Notes: generated by a model from the letters alone, not told the origin. A stretch of 64,000 nucleotides of DNA from Hyphomicrobiales bacterium (GCA_016185245.1 JACPNZ010000051.1:1-64000); one strand, 5' to 3'; numbered from the stretch's first letter, positions 42,916 to 54,013 are shown. Made by a program: numbers and translations.

Positions 42916-43952
42916 GTCCGGTCTTTGACGGCCACAACGACCTGTTGCTGCGGCTGTGGCTGAAGCGTTCGGAAACGGCGGTGCAGGACTTCGTCGCCGG
43001 CGACGGCAAGGGACACATGGACCTGCCGCGGATGCGCAGCGGCGGATTTGCCGGTGGGCTGTTTGCGATCTTTGCCCCCAATGCCGACGATCCGCCCCTC
43101 GATGACGATAATCCAAACCCGCCGGCGCCGCTCGAACTTCCGGCAAGCCCGGCGCTGACGGCGACGATCGCCATGGCCTCGCTGCTCGTACGCATGGCCC
43201 GTGCGGCGCCTAAGGATTTCCGCATCTGCCGCTCTGCCGCCGAGATCAGGGCGGCGATCGCTTCGGGCGCCATAGCCGCGGTCATGCATATGGAAGGTGC
43301 GGAAGCGATCGATCCCGGCCTCAAGGCGCTCGATGTGCTCCATGAGAGCGGCCTGCGTTCACTGGGGCCGGTGTGGAGCAGGCCCAATGCCTTCGGCCAT
43401 GGCGTGCCGTTCCGCTTTCCGTCTTCGCCCGATACGGGGCCGGGATTGACCGCAACCGGCAAGGCGCTGATCCGGCGCTGCAATGAGCTGAGAATCGCCA
43501 TCGACCTGTCGCACCTCAACGAAAAGGGCTTCTGGGATGTGGCCGAGCTTTCCACCGCTCCCCTGATCGCCAGCCATTCCAATGCCCATGCGATCTGCGC
43601 TTCGTCGCGCAATCTGACCGACGAGCAGATCCGCGCCATCGGCCAGTCGGGTGGGATCATCGGCCTCAACTTCGCCAATGGCTTCCTGCGGCCCGACGGG
43701 TCCTGGCGCAACGACACCGATCTCGGCCTGATGGTCCGCCACCTCGACCACATGATAGCACTTGCCGGCGAGGACCACGTCGGGCTGGGGTCGGACTTCG
43801 AAGGGGCCCGCATTCCCAGCGGTATCGGCGATGTGACCGGCCTTCCGGCGCTGACTGCCGTCATGGCGGCGCGCGGGTTCGGCACGGAGCTAACGCGCAA
43901 GATTTGCAGCGACAACTGGATTTCGGTTCTGGAGCGAACCTGGACGGCATAG
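42912..43952 (+). CDS. Membrane dipeptidase (M19 renal dipeptidase family)
   Basis: This 346-aa zinc peptidase has the metal motifs DGHNDLLLR at the N-terminus, MHMEGAEAI with bridging Glu, IDLSHLNEKGFWDVAELS, IASHSNAHAIC and LGSDFEGA. It splits dipeptides, including D-amino acid forms. The start overlaps the M20 amidohydrolase, suggesting a peptide-use operon. Confidence 0.94.
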   Translation: MSPVFDGHNDLLLRLWLKRSETAVQDFVAGDGKGHMDLPRMRSGGFAGGLFAIFAPNADDPPLDDDNPNPPAPLELPASPALTATIAMASLLVRMARAAPKDFRICRSAAEIRAAIASGAIAAVMHMEGAEAIDPGLKALDVLHESGLRSLGPVWSRPNAFGHGVPFRFPSSPDTGPGLTATGKALIRRCNELRIAIDLSHLNEKGFWDVAELSTAPLIASHSNAHAICASSRNLTDEQIRAIGQSGGIIGLNFANGFLRPDGSWRNDTDLGLMVRHLDHMIALAGEDHVGLGSDFEGARIPSGIGDVTGLPALTAVMAARGFGTELTRKICSDNWISVLERTWTA

Positions 43953-44010
43953 CAGCCATCGGCCCGAGTGCGAATTGTCTCGGGGAAGCGGTCCATGCTA
44001 AGCTTGAATT

Positions 44011-44241
44011 ATGAGCAGCCTCGTGGTCAATGTCGGGCAGGACAAGAAGGAAGGCCTTTGGTACGTCGTCTCCTCGGACGTGCCGGGCCTCAATGCCGAA
44101 GCCGAGACGCTTGACGGGCTGGTGGAAATTATCGGTGACCTGGCGCCGGACCTGATCGCAGCCAATCTGAAGGGTATGGCGGCCAATACTCCGGTCTGCA
44201 TCCAGCACATTCTCGGCCGCAAGACCGCCCACGCGGCGTGA
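44011..44241 (+). CDS. hicB: HicB-like antitoxin (DUF1902)
   Basis: This 76-aa protein has the partial RNase H-like fold of HicB: LVVNVGQDKKEGLWYVVSSD, VPGLNAEAETLDGLVEII. It lacks any C-terminal ribbon-helix-helix or HTH DNA-binding domain. Its gene comes before hicA, the reverse of the usual hicA-hicB order, with the hicA ATG directly after the stop. Confidence 0.85.
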   Translation: MSSLVVNVGQDKKEGLWYVVSSDVPGLNAEAETLDGLVEIIGDLAPDLIAANLKGMAANTPVCIQHILGRKTAHAA

Positions 44242-44439
44242 ATGGGGTCTAATCTCTATCCGGAACTTGTCCGCTACCTGAAGGATGCAGGTTGCCATAT
44301 TGTCCGCCAAGGCAAGGGCTCCCATGAAATCTGGTTCAGCCCCACGAGCAAACGCACCTTCAGCGTTCCCCGCAATACCCGCAAGCCACATACGGCAAAT
44401 GCGGTGCTGAAGGATGCGGGACTGAAAAAAGAGTTTTGA
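44242..44439 (+). CDS. hicA: HicA-type mRNA interferase toxin
   Basis: This 65-aa protein has the double-stranded RNA-binding fold of HicA toxins with the catalytic His28 in GKGSHEIWF and the ending RKPHTANAVLKDAGL. It is expected to cut mRNA and be held inactive by the preceding HicB-like protein. Confidence 0.9.
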   Translation: MGSNLYPELVRYLKDAGCHIVRQGKGSHEIWFSPTSKRTFSVPRNTRKPHTANAVLKDAGLKKEF

Positions 44440-44473
44440 TGCGCTTCGCCAGTGGGGGGGCGTAGTGGCTGGC

Positions 44474-44502
44474 TTTACATGGCTTATTAGCGGGGCTAAT
44501 AG
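44474..44502 (+). promoter_or_regulatory. Putative promoter of the HTH-ribBA gene (possible leaderless start)
   Basis: TTTACA (44474-44479) and TAATAG (44497-44502) are 17 bases apart. The start point would fall near 44509, exactly the ATG, implying a leaderless mRNA; no Shine-Dalgarno sequence is present upstream. The -10 element overlaps the palindrome at 44485-44501. Confidence 0.5.
44485..44501. promoter_or_regulatory. Operator-like palindrome TATTAGC-GGG-GCTAATA
   Basis: A perfect 7-bp inverted repeat with a 3-base centre lies between the -35 and -10 elements just before the HTH-RibBA start. A further half-like GGCTAATAGC follows inside the gene at 44527-44537. A Cro-type HTH protein encoded right here is the natural candidate to bind it. 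Confidence 0.6.
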
Positions 44503-44508
44503 GCAGCC

Positions 44509-45789
44509 ATGAAGCTCTCCGAATGGCTGGCTAATAGCGGCACGTCGCAATCCGAGCTGGCGCGGCGGCTGGGGATCAGCCAGGGGCGGGTGTCGCAGCT
44601 CGCCGGTGGGGCCCAGCCCTCCCTCGAACTCGCCATGCGGATCGCGGTTGCCAGCAATCACAAAGTCACCCCCCAAGATTTCAGGACCCCCGACATGACC
44701 GACCGGCCAGCCCTCGACCCCGTTGAAGACGCCATCAAGGCCATAGGCCTCGGCGAGATGGTGGTGGTGGTCGACGACGACGACCGCGAGAACGAAGGCG
44801 ATCTGATCGCGGCAGCCGCCAAGATCACGCCGGAGCAGATGGCCTTCATGGTGCGCCATACCTCGGGCATCGTGTGCACGCCGATCACCTCGGAGGATGC
44901 CCGCCGCCTCAAGCTCGATCCCATGGTGGCGCTCAACGATGCGCCGATGGGAACGGCCTTCACCGTCTCCATCGACTACAAGGAGGGCCTCACCACCGGC
45001 ATTTCGGCCAGGGAGCGTTGTGCGACGGCCCATGCGCTCGCCAACCCGAATATCCAGGCCGGCGATTTCGTGCGCCCCGGCCATATCTTCCCGCTGGTCG
45101 CCAAGACAGGCGGGGTGCTGATGCGGTCGGGTCACACGGAGGCGGCGATCGACCTCGTACGGCTCGCCGGGCTTCATCCGGCCGGCGTCATCAGCGAACT
45201 GGTGAACGACGATGGCTCGGTGAAGCGCGGGCCCCAGGTCATGGCGTTTGCCCGCGAGCACGGCCTCAGGATCATCTCGGTCGCCGATCTCATCGCCTAC
45301 CGGCAGAAACGCGAGCGGCTGGTCGAACAGACGGGCCACTTCGATGTGGCAACCGTCATCGGCACGGCCAAAGGCTTTTCCTATGCCACACCCTTCGATG
45401 CGGTGGAGCAGCTGGCGCTGGTCTATGGCGACATTTCGGGTGGGCGAAATGTGCCGGTGCGGCTGCACCGCGAGAACGTGCTGGAAGACGTGTTCGGCAG
45501 TAGGCGAACCCTTGAGCGCGTGTTCGAGGTGTTCAAGGCCCAGGGCCGCGGCGTGCTCGTCTACCTGCAGGAGGGCACGGCCGGGGTTCCCGCCGGCCAG
45601 CTATCGGCTGACAAGACCGGCAGTGCCGCCCAGCGTGCCGAGACCTGGCGCGACGTGGGGCTTGGTGCCCAGATCCTGCGCGATCTCAATGTGAGCTCGA
45701 TAAGGCTCATCACCTCGAGCCACCGGCACTATGTGGGGCTCTCGGGCTTCGGCATCGAGATCGCCGAAACGATCAGGATCGGCGATTAG
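44509..45789 (+). CDS. ribB: HTH-RibB-RibA fusion: DHBP synthase with N-terminal Cro-like domain and degenerate GTP cyclohydrolase II domain
   Basis: This 426-aa protein has three parts. Residues 1-60 form a Cro/YdaS-like HTH ([20 protein letters not shown]). Residues 65-270 are 3,4-dihydroxy-2-butanone 4-phosphate synthase with [24 protein letters not shown] and [11 protein letters not shown] intact. Residues 275-426 resemble GTP cyclohydrolase II but lack the zinc CxxxxxxxxCxC motif ([18 protein letters not shown] is there instead) and the EGRGIGL motif, so that activity is probably lost. An ATG at 44695 could start a normal RibB without the HTH, but the frame is open throughout. The riboflavin role comes from the RibB domain. 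Confidence 0.88.
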   Translation: MKLSEWLANSGTSQSELARRLGISQGRVSQLAGGAQPSLELAMRIAVASNHKVTPQDFRTPDMTDRPALDPVEDAIKAIGLGEMVVVVDDDDRENEGDLIAAAAKITPEQMAFMVRHTSGIVCTPITSEDARRLKLDPMVALNDAPMGTAFTVSIDYKEGLTTGISARERCATAHALANPNIQAGDFVRPGHIFPLVAKTGGVLMRSGHTEAAIDLVRLAGLHPAGVISELVNDDGSVKRGPQVMAFAREHGLRIISVADLIAYRQKRERLVEQTGHFDVATVIGTAKGFSYATPFDAVEQLALVYGDISGGRNVPVRLHRENVLEDVFGSRRTLERVFEVFKAQGRGVLVYLQEGTAGVPAGQLSADKTGSAAQRAETWRDVGLGAQILRDLNVSSIRLITSSHRHYVGLSGFGIEIAETIRIGD

Positions 45790-45830
45790 AGGCCTTTCCG
45801 GCAGGCCGCCATTGCGGCTAACGTGGCTCG

Positions 45831-46288
45831 ATGCCCCGCCTCAAGCCCAAGACCAAGGTTGCCAAGGCTCCGCCGGCCCTGATCGGCTGGCGCGAGCGGG
45901 TGAAGCTTCCCGGCCTCGGCATCGGCACCATCGTGGCCAAGATCGATACCGGCGCCCGCTCGGCGGCACTGCATGCCGAGGATATCGTGGTGGCCGGGCG
46001 TCATGTGCGCTTCCGGGTGCCGATCAACGGCCGCGACCACCATTGCGAACTGCCCTTCGCCGGGGTGCGGCGGGTGAAGAGCAGCAGCGGCCACGGCCAG
46101 ACCCGCGCCGTGGTCGAAACCGATGTGCAGATCGGGACCCACCGCTATGCCATCGAGGTGACGCTCACCGACCGGGCCGACATGGGCTTTGCCATGCTGC
46201 TCGGACGGGCCAGCGTGCGCGGCCACTTCGTCGTCCACCCCGGCCGGTCGTTCATCGTGTCGCGCACATCCCACAAGGCCAAGCCCAG

Positions 46289-46292
<4 letters not shown>
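45831..46292 (+). CDS. Retropepsin-like ATP-dependent zinc protease family protein (RimK partner)
   Basis: This 153-aa protein has the aspartic protease-like motif [18 protein letters not shown] near residues 40-57 and a closing [20 protein letters not shown], the pattern of the family annotated ATP-dependent zinc protease, also called RimB-like. The family is usually encoded beside rimK. Its stop overlaps the rimK start by four bases. Confidence 0.88.
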
Positions 46293-47190
<898 letters not shown>

Positions 47191-47194
<4 letters not shown>

Positions 47195-48222
47195 AGCCTT
47201 TCGTCATCGGCAATCATGAAGTCGAACGCGGCACCAGGGCGGTCGTTGACCTTCCGGTCAGCGTTCTTTCCAACAACACGCCGATGACGCTCCCAGTGCA
47301 TGTGCTGCACGGCGCCAGGCCCGGGCCGGTGCTGTTCGTCTCGGGCGTCGTCCATGGCGATGAAATCCAGGGGGTCGAGATCGTCCGTAGGCTTCTGCGC
47401 CACAAGGCGATGGCCGAAATCGCCGGAACGCTGCTGGCCATCCCCATCGTCAACGCCTTCGGCTTCCTCAACCATTCTCGTTACATGCCCGATCGGCGCG
47501 ACCTCAACCGCTCCTTTCCGGGCTCAGACAAGGGCTCGCTTGCAAGTCTCTTGGCCGATCTTTTCATGCGCGAGGTGGTGCAGCGCTCGCACTATGGCAT
47601 CGATCTTCACACAGCCGGGATCAACCGCGCTAACCTGCCGCAGATCCGCATTGCGCCTGACGAGCCGGACCTGCTTGCGCTCGCCGAAACCTTCGGCGCC
47701 CCGGTGGTGCTGGTGTCGAAGCTGCGCGAGGGAACGCTGCGCCATTGTGCCCGCGAGCTTGGCGTCAAGATGCTGCTGTACGAGGCGGGCGAGGCGCTGC
47801 GTTTCGACGAGATGGCAATCAGGGCGGGGGTGCTCGGCATTCTCCGGGTGATGAAGTCGCTGGCCATGGTCGGCGCTGCTAGTGTCGCCTCGGGTAAGCT
47901 CACGCCGGCTCTCTCCCACACCAGCACCTGGCTTAGGGCGCCGGAGGGCGGCATTTTGCGCAGCCACCATGGGCTGGGCGATAGGGTGACCAAGGGCGAG
48001 GCCCTGGGCGAAATCTCCGATCCCGTCGGCCAACGCTCGGTGCGCATCGTCAGCGACGGCGATGGGCTGATCGTCGGGGCGACCAATTTGCCGGTCGTCA
48101 ATCGCGGCGATGCCCTCTACCACGTGGCCCGCATGAAGGACCCGGAAACCAGCCGCGATCGGGTCAAGGGCATCGGAAGTGCGCTGGCGCAGGCGATGCT
48201 GGATGAGGATGAGATTATTTAG
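47191..48222 (+). CDS. Succinylglutamate desuccinylase/aspartoacylase family protein
   Basis: This 343-aa M14-like metallo-hydrolase has the zinc motifs [18 protein letters not shown] and [19 protein letters not shown], plus [13 protein letters not shown]. In many bacteria such proteins follow rimK. Glu-removing activity on RimK products would make sense but is inferred. The C-terminal part (about 245-335) is beta-rich and biotinyl-like. It overlaps rimK by four bases. Confidence 0.9.
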
Positions 48223-48877
48223 AAGTGAGTGGTCTTGGCTTGCTTGGAAGCTTGAGAAGCTTTTTCAGATTTCCTTTGAATACGCACAAAAAATCTTCGA
48301 TCTCGGCAGGTTCAAGTTGTGACATGCTTGGATCGAAGTCATTCTTGTCCGCAGAATCTCCTTTCACACCGAAGCACATGGCTCCATCTCGCGTACCTGC
48401 ATGCAGGTAGACCGTAGTCGGTGATAATCGCAAGACATGAGAGATTCGCAAGGTAAAGTCATAAATAGCTAGAGCACCGATCCCACGCAATTTCTTCATC
48501 GACTTCGTAACTATACGCAGCACTTCATGGAACTTGGTAGCAGACAATAATTCTCTCTCATTTCGGCGCAAAGCTGTAACAGCAGACTGCAGTAATTTTG
48601 AACTGATCCGTTGCTGATGAGGATGCTTTTTCAGACCGCGAGAACCAAGATAGGACCACAGGTGACCATTCCTGAACAACTCTGGCAGAGTACCGTAGTT
48701 GCGGAATCGATTTGCCTCCTGGAGGAATCGTGGACGATAATCCTCTATGTAGTGATTCACTAGGTCCGCAACAAAGTTGTATTCAGAGGTGGCGCTGTGA
48801 CCGCAGTTGCAACACTCTCTAGCAAGGGGTGACCCAAAGGACTTTGTTCCGCGCTTCCGAGCTTGATCTCTTGTCAT
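48215..48877 (-). CDS. Orphan hypothetical protein, AT-rich
   Basis: This 220-aa protein was not recognised. It has a CxxC-like N-terminal motif (RECCNCGHSATSEYN, residues 21-35), a basic middle with many Arg/Lys and Leu, and LRGIGALAIYDFTLRI near residues 128-143, which resembles a helix-hairpin-helix. Codon use and base composition are clearly AT-richer than all flanking genes, suggesting transfer. It converges with the aspartoacylase-like gene, overlapping by eight bases, and is followed by the HerA-like gene after 32 bases upstream of its start. Confidence 0.65.
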   Translation of the reverse strand: MTRDQARKRGTKSFGSPLARECCNCGHSATSEYNFVADLVNHYIEDYRPRFLQEANRFRNYGTLPELFRNGHLWSYLGSRGLKKHPHQQRISSKLLQSAVTALRRNERELLSATKFHEVLRIVTKSMKKLRGIGALAIYDFTLRISHVLRLSPTTVYLHAGTRDGAMCFGVKGDSADKNDFDPSMSQLEPAEIEDFLCVFKGNLKKLLKLPSKPRPLTSK

Positions 48878-48909
48878 GAGATATCCTCCTATTATTGCTG
48901 TTCAGCCAA

Positions 48910-50367
48910 CTACCTCCTTGTCAGCCCGCCCAATATGCCGCGCACGAGGGCGGTGCCGAGCGAGCGGGCGGCGCTGGAGGCGAGGTTCTTGACGAAGCGG
49001 TCGGTGGCGGTTTCGCGCTGTGGTGCTGGCCGGGCGGTGCGGGCACCGGCTTTCGCCTGGGTGACCTGTTCTTGGGCTGCGGCGCGGTCGCCCGCTTTCT
49101 TCTGCAGTTTCTCGTATGCTGACTCGCGGTCGATGGCGGCATCGTATTTGCCGGCGACCGGTGAAGCGCCGATGATCGACTGGCGTTGCGCCGGAGTGAT
49201 GGGTCCCAGCTGGCCCGAAGGCGGGCGAATGAGGGTGCGCTCGACCATGGTGGGCACGCCCTTGGGATCGAGCACCGAGACCAGCGCCTCGCCCTTGCCA
49301 AGCTCGGTGATCGCCTTTTCGGTATCAAATTTGGGATTGGGGCGGAAGGTGGTGGCCGCCGTCTTCACCGCCTTCTGGTCGCGCGGCGTATAGGCGCGAA
49401 GCGCATGCTGCACCCGGTTGCCGAGCTGCGACAAGACGCTGTCGGGAATATCGAGCGAATTCTGGGTGACGAAATAGATGCCGACCCCCTTGGAGCGGAT
49501 GAGCTTCACCGTCTGCTCGATCTTTTGCAACAATCCGGGCGGGGCATCGGCAAACAGCAGATGTGCCTCGTCGAAGAAGAAGACGAGCTTCGGCTTCTCC
49601 GCATCGCCCACCTCGGGAAGCTTCTCGAACAGTTCCGACATGAGCCAGAGGAGGAAGGTGGCATAGAGCTGCGGCGAAGAGACGAGCTTGTCGGCGGCGA
49701 TCACATTGACGTAGCCACGGCCGTCGCGGGCGGTCCGCATGAAGTCACCGATGTCGAGGGCCGGCTCACCGAAGAACCTGGCGCCACCCTGCTCTTCCAG
49801 CACCACGAGCTGGCGCTGGATGGCGCCGATCGTCGCGGCGGCGACATTGCCGTATTCGGTGGTGATCTCCTTGCCGCGGTCGGCGAGGTCCTTGAGAAGG
49901 GCGCGCAAGTCCTTGAGATCGAGGAGCAACAGGCCTTCCTGGTCGGCGAGCTTGAAGGCGATGTTGAGGGCACCCTCCTGGGCGTCGGTCAAACCCATGA
50001 GGCGCGACAGCATCAGCGGCCCCATCTCCGAGATGGTGGCGCGGATGGGATGGCCCTGCTCGCCGAACAGGTCCCAGAAGATCGCCGGCGACTCGGCCGA
50101 CTCATAGGGATCGAGATCGACCTGCCTGGCGCGTTCCACCAGGAAATCCGGGTGTTCGCCCTTAACCGCAAGACCCGACAGGTCGCCCTTGATGTCGGCG
50201 GCGAAAACCGCCACGCCCGCTTTCGACAGGGCCTCGGCGATAATCTGCAGGGTCACCGTCTTGCCGGTGCCGGTTGCTCCGGTGACCAGGCCGTGGCGGT
50301 TGGCCATCGGCAGATAGAGAACCTCCAGCTTGTCGCTTTTGCCAAGGAAAATCGTGTTGTCCGCCAT
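48910..50367 (-). CDS. HerA-like ATPase (DUF853)
   Basis: This 485-aa P-loop ATPase has Walker A GATGTGKT (residues 30-37), the Walker B KLVFFFDEAHLLF and an arginine-finger region near YTPRDQKAVKTAATTFR. DUF853 proteins are HerA/FtsK-like and often encoded alone; the substrate is unknown. The C-terminus is Ala/Arg-rich and likely membrane- or DNA-associated. No NurA partner is nearby. Confidence 0.9.
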   Translation of the reverse strand: MADNTIFLGKSDKLEVLYLPMANRHGLVTGATGTGKTVTLQIIAEALSKAGVAVFAADIKGDLSGLAVKGEHPDFLVERARQVDLDPYESAESPAIFWDLFGEQGHPIRATISEMGPLMLSRLMGLTDAQEGALNIAFKLADQEGLLLLDLKDLRALLKDLADRGKEITTEYGNVAAATIGAIQRQLVVLEEQGGARFFGEPALDIGDFMRTARDGRGYVNVIAADKLVSSPQLYATFLLWLMSELFEKLPEVGDAEKPKLVFFFDEAHLLFADAPPGLLQKIEQTVKLIRSKGVGIYFVTQNSLDIPDSVLSQLGNRVQHALRAYTPRDQKAVKTAATTFRPNPKFDTEKAITELGKGEALVSVLDPKGVPTMVERTLIRPPSGQLGPITPAQRQSIIGASPVAGKYDAAIDRESAYEKLQKKAGDRAAAQEQVTQAKAGARTARPAPQRETATDRFVKNLASSAARSLGTALVRGILGGLTRR

Positions 50368-50445
50368 GCCGCTGGGCTCCCTTGTTTGGCCACCAATCTG
50401 CTATAAACGGCCGCAACAGGCAATTGCAGGTTAGGATGTGACCTC

Positions 50446-50835
50446 ATGCAGGAGTTGATTGCGGCAATCGCCGCCGAGACGGGGCTTGAGCCGGCTAAGG
50501 CCGAGCGCGCCTTGGGAATCATGCTCAATCTGATCCGCGCCCAGGGCAACCAGGCGAAGATCGCCGAACTGTTCGACGGGCTGCCGGGGGCGGCGGCTCT
50601 TGCCGAGACCTACGGCGGCGACGGGGCGGCCCGCGGCGGACTCATGAGTATGCTCGGCGGCGGGCTGATGGGCGGGCCCCTGGCGGCGATCTCCAAGCTC
50701 TCGGCGGCCGGCCTCTCGATGGAGCAGATCAAACAGGCGGGCTCCCTGACGCTTGACTATGCCAAGAAGGTCGCCGGCGAGGCGCTGGTGCGAGACGTCG
50801 CCGGATCGATTCCCGGGCTTGGCGGCTATGTGTAA
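50446..50835 (+). CDS. Hypothetical 129-aa protein (DUF2267/DUF2780-like)
   Basis: The sequence MQELIAAIAAETGLEPAKAE followed by RALGIMLNLIRAQGNQAKIA and a Gly-rich centre (GGLMSMLGGGLMGGPLAAIS) resembles short all-helical families such as DUF2267 or DUF2780, but the match is uncertain. It sits between the HerA-like gene and the ABC exporter. Confidence 0.6.
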   Translation: MQELIAAIAAETGLEPAKAERALGIMLNLIRAQGNQAKIAELFDGLPGAAALAETYGGDGAARGGLMSMLGGGLMGGPLAAISKLSAAGLSMEQIKQAGSLTLDYAKKVAGEALVRDVAGSIPGLGGYV

Positions 50836-50877
50836 GGATTGATCGCAGTCAATTCGCCGCGGCCGGTTCGGGACTAG

Positions 50878-51645
50878 GTGATGTTGGGTGACAGGCGGAG
50901 GCTTGAAACCATGGGCAGCGCCGCAGCGCTTGAACGGCCGGACAAGCCCGTCTTCGTGACGCGGGGGCTGACCAAGGTCTATCGCATGGGTGCCGTCGAG
51001 GTGCAGGCGCTGCGCGGCATCGATTTCACTGCCCACCCTGGTGAGTTCGTCGTCATCCTCGGTCCCTCCGGCTCCGGCAAGTCGACCTTCCTCAACATCA
51101 TCGGCGGCCTCGACCGGGCCACCTCCGGCGAGGCCTATTTCCAAGACCACGATCTGATCGACGCCAGCGAGGCGGCATTGACCCGCTATCGCCGCGACCA
51201 TGTGGGCTTTGTCTTCCAGTTCTACAATCTGGTGCCGAGCCTGACGGCACGCGAGAACGTCGAGCTGGTGACCGAGATCGCCCGCCAGCCGATGGATGCC
51301 CGGGAGGCCCTGGCCTTGGTCGGCCTCAGCGATCGCAGCGAGCATTTTCCCGCCGAGCTTTCCGGCGGCGAGCAGCAGCGGGTGGCGATCGCCCGGGCCA
51401 TCGCCAAGCGCCCCGAAGTGCTGCTGTGCGACGAGCCGACGGGAGCGCTCGATTCTGCCACCGGCGTCAAGGTGCTCGAGGCGCTCACCCGGGTCAACGA
51501 GGAAATGGGAGCGACGACGCTGGTCATTACCCACAATGCGGCGATCCGCGACATCGCCCACCGGGTGGTGAGTTTCGCTAGCGGCCGCATCGCCGTAATC
51601 GAAACCAATGCGGCACGCAAGCCAGCCGCGGCCGTGAGCTGGTGA
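50878..51645 (+). CDS. ABC transporter ATP-binding protein (MacB/LolD/DevA type)
   Basis: This ATPase of 244-255 aa has Walker [10 protein letters not shown], the signature [16 protein letters not shown] and Walker [12 protein letters not shown]. The start could be GTG 50878 or ATG 50911. With the next two genes it forms a tripartite export system of the MacAB/DevBCA class. Substrate unknown. Confidence 0.92.
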   Translation: MMLGDRRRLETMGSAAALERPDKPVFVTRGLTKVYRMGAVEVQALRGIDFTAHPGEFVVILGPSGSGKSTFLNIIGGLDRATSGEAYFQDHDLIDASEAALTRYRRDHVGFVFQFYNLVPSLTARENVELVTEIARQPMDAREALALVGLSDRSEHFPAELSGGEQQRVAIARAIAKRPEVLLCDEPTGALDSATGVKVLEALTRVNEEMGATTLVITHNAAIRDIAHRVVSFASGRIAVIETNAARKPAAAVSW

Positions 51646-51649
51646 GGCG

Positions 51650-54013
51650 ATGCGGGCCCTGCACAAGAAGCTATTCCGCGATCTCCGCCGCCTGTGGGCC
51701 CAGGCATTGGCGATTGCGCTGGTGATGGCGGCGGGCGCGGCGACCCTCATTCTCGGCACCGGGGCCTATCAGTCGCTCGCCCAGACGCGAGCCAGTTACT
51801 ACGAGGCAAACCGCTTCGCCGACGTGTTCGCGAACCTGACCCGGGCGCCCAAGGTGATGGTAGCCGAGCTTGCCGCCATCGACGGCGTGGCGGCGGTCGA
51901 GCCGCGCATCGTCAAGCTGGCGCTTGCCGATCTCGACGGCGTGGCCGAACCGGTCTCGGTGCTGTTGGTGTCGCTGCCCGCCGACCATGAACCGGATTTG
52001 AACCGCATCTATCTGCGCCAGGGCCGCCTGCCGGAGCCGGCAAGCGACAACGAAGCGCTGGTGAGCGATCGATTTGCCAAGAGCCACGGCTTGGGGCCCG
52101 GCGCTTCGTTCCGGGTGCTGATCAACGGCCTCAGGCGCAGCCTGCGGGTGACCGGCACCGGGCTGTCGCCGGAGTTCGTCTATGCGGTGGGGCCGGGCGA
52201 CCTGATGCCGGACGAACGGCGCTACGGCGTCGTGTGGATGCGTGAACCGGCGCTGGCGGCGGCCTACGATCTCGACGGGGCGTTTTCCAGCCTCTTGGTG
52301 AAGCTGGTGCCCGGTGCCTCGCAAGCCCAGGCGATTGGCCGGCTTGACGCAGCCCTTGCCCGCTACGGCGGCCAGGGCGCCTATGGCCGCAAGGACCAGA
52401 CCTCGCATGCCTTTCTCGACGCCGAGTTGAAGCAGCTCGCCGCCATGAGCCGCATCCTGCCGCCGATCTTCCTGGTGATCGCGGCGTTCCTGGTCAACAT
52501 GACGCTGACCCGCCTCATCGCCCTCGAGCGCGAGCAGATTGGCCTGCTCAAGGCGCTCGGCTATTCGTCGCTGGCCGTGGCCCGGCACTATGTCGAGTTC
52601 GCCGCCCTGATCGCGGTCATTGGCATGGTCATCGGGCTGGCGGCGGGATATCTCCTCGGCAACGGCCTCACCGTGCTCTATGCGCGGTTCTTCGACTTCC
52701 CCTTCCTGGTGTTCAGCCGCAACCCCGCCGTCTATGCCATCGCGGCGGGCGCAACGCTGGCCGCGGCGGTGCTGGGGGCGCTCAACGCGGTGCGGGGGGT
52801 GGTGTTTCTGCCGCCGGCCACTGCCATGGCGCCGCCCGCTCCAGCGCGCTACCGCAAGGTGCTGGGCGATATTGAGATGATCGGCCGCAGCTTCGGCCGG
52901 GCGGCGGTAATGAGCGCCCGCCACCTCACCCACAGTCCGTTGCGGAGCGCCAGCAGCATCCTCGGCGTGGCGCTGGCGGTGGCGGTGCTGGTCGGCTCGC
53001 TGTGGAGCTTCGGCTCGATCAACTACATGATCGACGTGACCTTCTACCGGTCGGCGCGGCAGGATGCAACGATCAGCTTCGCCAATGCCCGGCCGGCGAC
53101 GGCAGCCTACGCCGTACAGCACCTGCCGGGCATCCTGCGGGCCGAACCATTCCGCGCCGTCACCGTGAAAATCCGGGCGGGCTCAGTCGAACGGCGGCTG
53201 GCGCTGATGGGAAGGCCGCGCAAGGCCGACCTGTCGCGGGTGCTTGATGCCTCCCTCGCACCCGTCGCCATGCCGGAGAGCGGCATCGTACTATCCCTGT
53301 CGCTGGCCGAAATCCTCAAAGTGCGGACCGGCGATCTGGTGACCGTGGAGCGCCTCGACGGCGACCGGCGCGTCTTCGACGTGCGGGTTGCGGCGATCAT
53401 CGAAGGCTACATCGGCCTTACCGCCTTCATGGACATGGATGCGCTCAACGACCGTCTCGGCGAGGGCGAGCTCATTTCCGGCACCGACATCGGCATCGAT
53501 CCCACCCGACAAGCCGAGCTGTTCGCCGCGCTCAAGACCGTTCCGGCGGCAAGCTTCATCACCCTGCAGAAAGCCGCCCTCGCCAAGTTCCGCGATACGG
53601 TGGCGCAAAACATCACTCTCATGATCACCGTCTATGTGACGCTGGCCGCGATCATCGCCTTTGGGGTCGTCTACAATTTCGCCCGCATCTCGCTCTCCGA
53701 GCAGGGTCGCGAGCTGGCGAGCCTCCGGGTCCTCGGCTTCACCCGTGCCGAAGTTTCGGGGTTGCTGCTCGGCGAAATCGCCGCCGTGGTGGCGATTGCC
53801 CAGCCCCTCGGATGGGCAATCGGCTATGGCATCGCGGCGGCCATGGTGCGGGGCTTTTCGACCGAGCTTTACCGGGTGCCGTTCTTCATCGGCCGCGATG
53901 TCTATGCCTATGCCAGCCTGCTAGTGATATTGGCGACGGCGGTTTCGGCCCTGGTGGTGCGCCGGCGTATCGACCGGCTCGACCTGATCGCGGTTCTGAA
54001 GACGAGGGAATGA
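51650..54013 (+). CDS. FtsX-like ABC permease (MacB/DevC type)
   Basis: This 787-aa protein has two FtsX/MacB-type halves, with membrane segments near residues 20-45, 270-370, 425-450 and a C-terminal cluster at 665-775, and periplasmic domains between. The start is four bases after the ATPase gene. As a type VII-like mechanotransmitter it would couple ATP use to periplasmic transfer rather than form a classical channel. Confidence 0.92.
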   Translation: MRALHKKLFRDLRRLWAQALAIALVMAAGAATLILGTGAYQSLAQTRASYYEANRFADVFANLTRAPKVMVAELAAIDGVAAVEPRIVKLALADLDGVAEPVSVLLVSLPADHEPDLNRIYLRQGRLPEPASDNEALVSDRFAKSHGLGPGASFRVLINGLRRSLRVTGTGLSPEFVYAVGPGDLMPDERRYGVVWMREPALAAAYDLDGAFSSLLVKLVPGASQAQAIGRLDAALARYGGQGAYGRKDQTSHAFLDAELKQLAAMSRILPPIFLVIAAFLVNMTLTRLIALEREQIGLLKALGYSSLAVARHYVEFAALIAVIGMVIGLAAGYLLGNGLTVLYARFFDFPFLVFSRNPAVYAIAAGATLAAAVLGALNAVRGVVFLPPATAMAPPAPARYRKVLGDIEMIGRSFGRAAVMSARHLTHSPLRSASSILGVALAVAVLVGSLWSFGSINYMIDVTFYRSARQDATISFANARPATAAYAVQHLPGILRAEPFRAVTVKIRAGSVERRLALMGRPRKADLSRVLDASLAPVAMPESGIVLSLSLAEILKVRTGDLVTVERLDGDRRVFDVRVAAIIEGYIGLTAFMDMDALNDRLGEGELISGTDIGIDPTRQAELFAALKTVPAASFITLQKAALAKFRDTVAQNITLMITVYVTLAAIIAFGVVYNFARISLSEQGRELASLRVLGFTRAEVSGLLLGEIAAVVAIAQPLGWAIGYGIAAAMVRGFSTELYRVPFFIGRDVYAYASLLVILATAVSALVVRRRIDRLDLIAVLKTRE

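Noticed and set aside
44240-44510. FMN riboswitch before ribB
   Set aside because: Only about 70 bases separate hicA from the gene and the conserved RFN-element sequences are not present.
45731-46288. N-terminal extension of RimK
   Set aside because: The 186 codons upstream of the RimK Met overlap the protease gene out of frame and lack family similarity.
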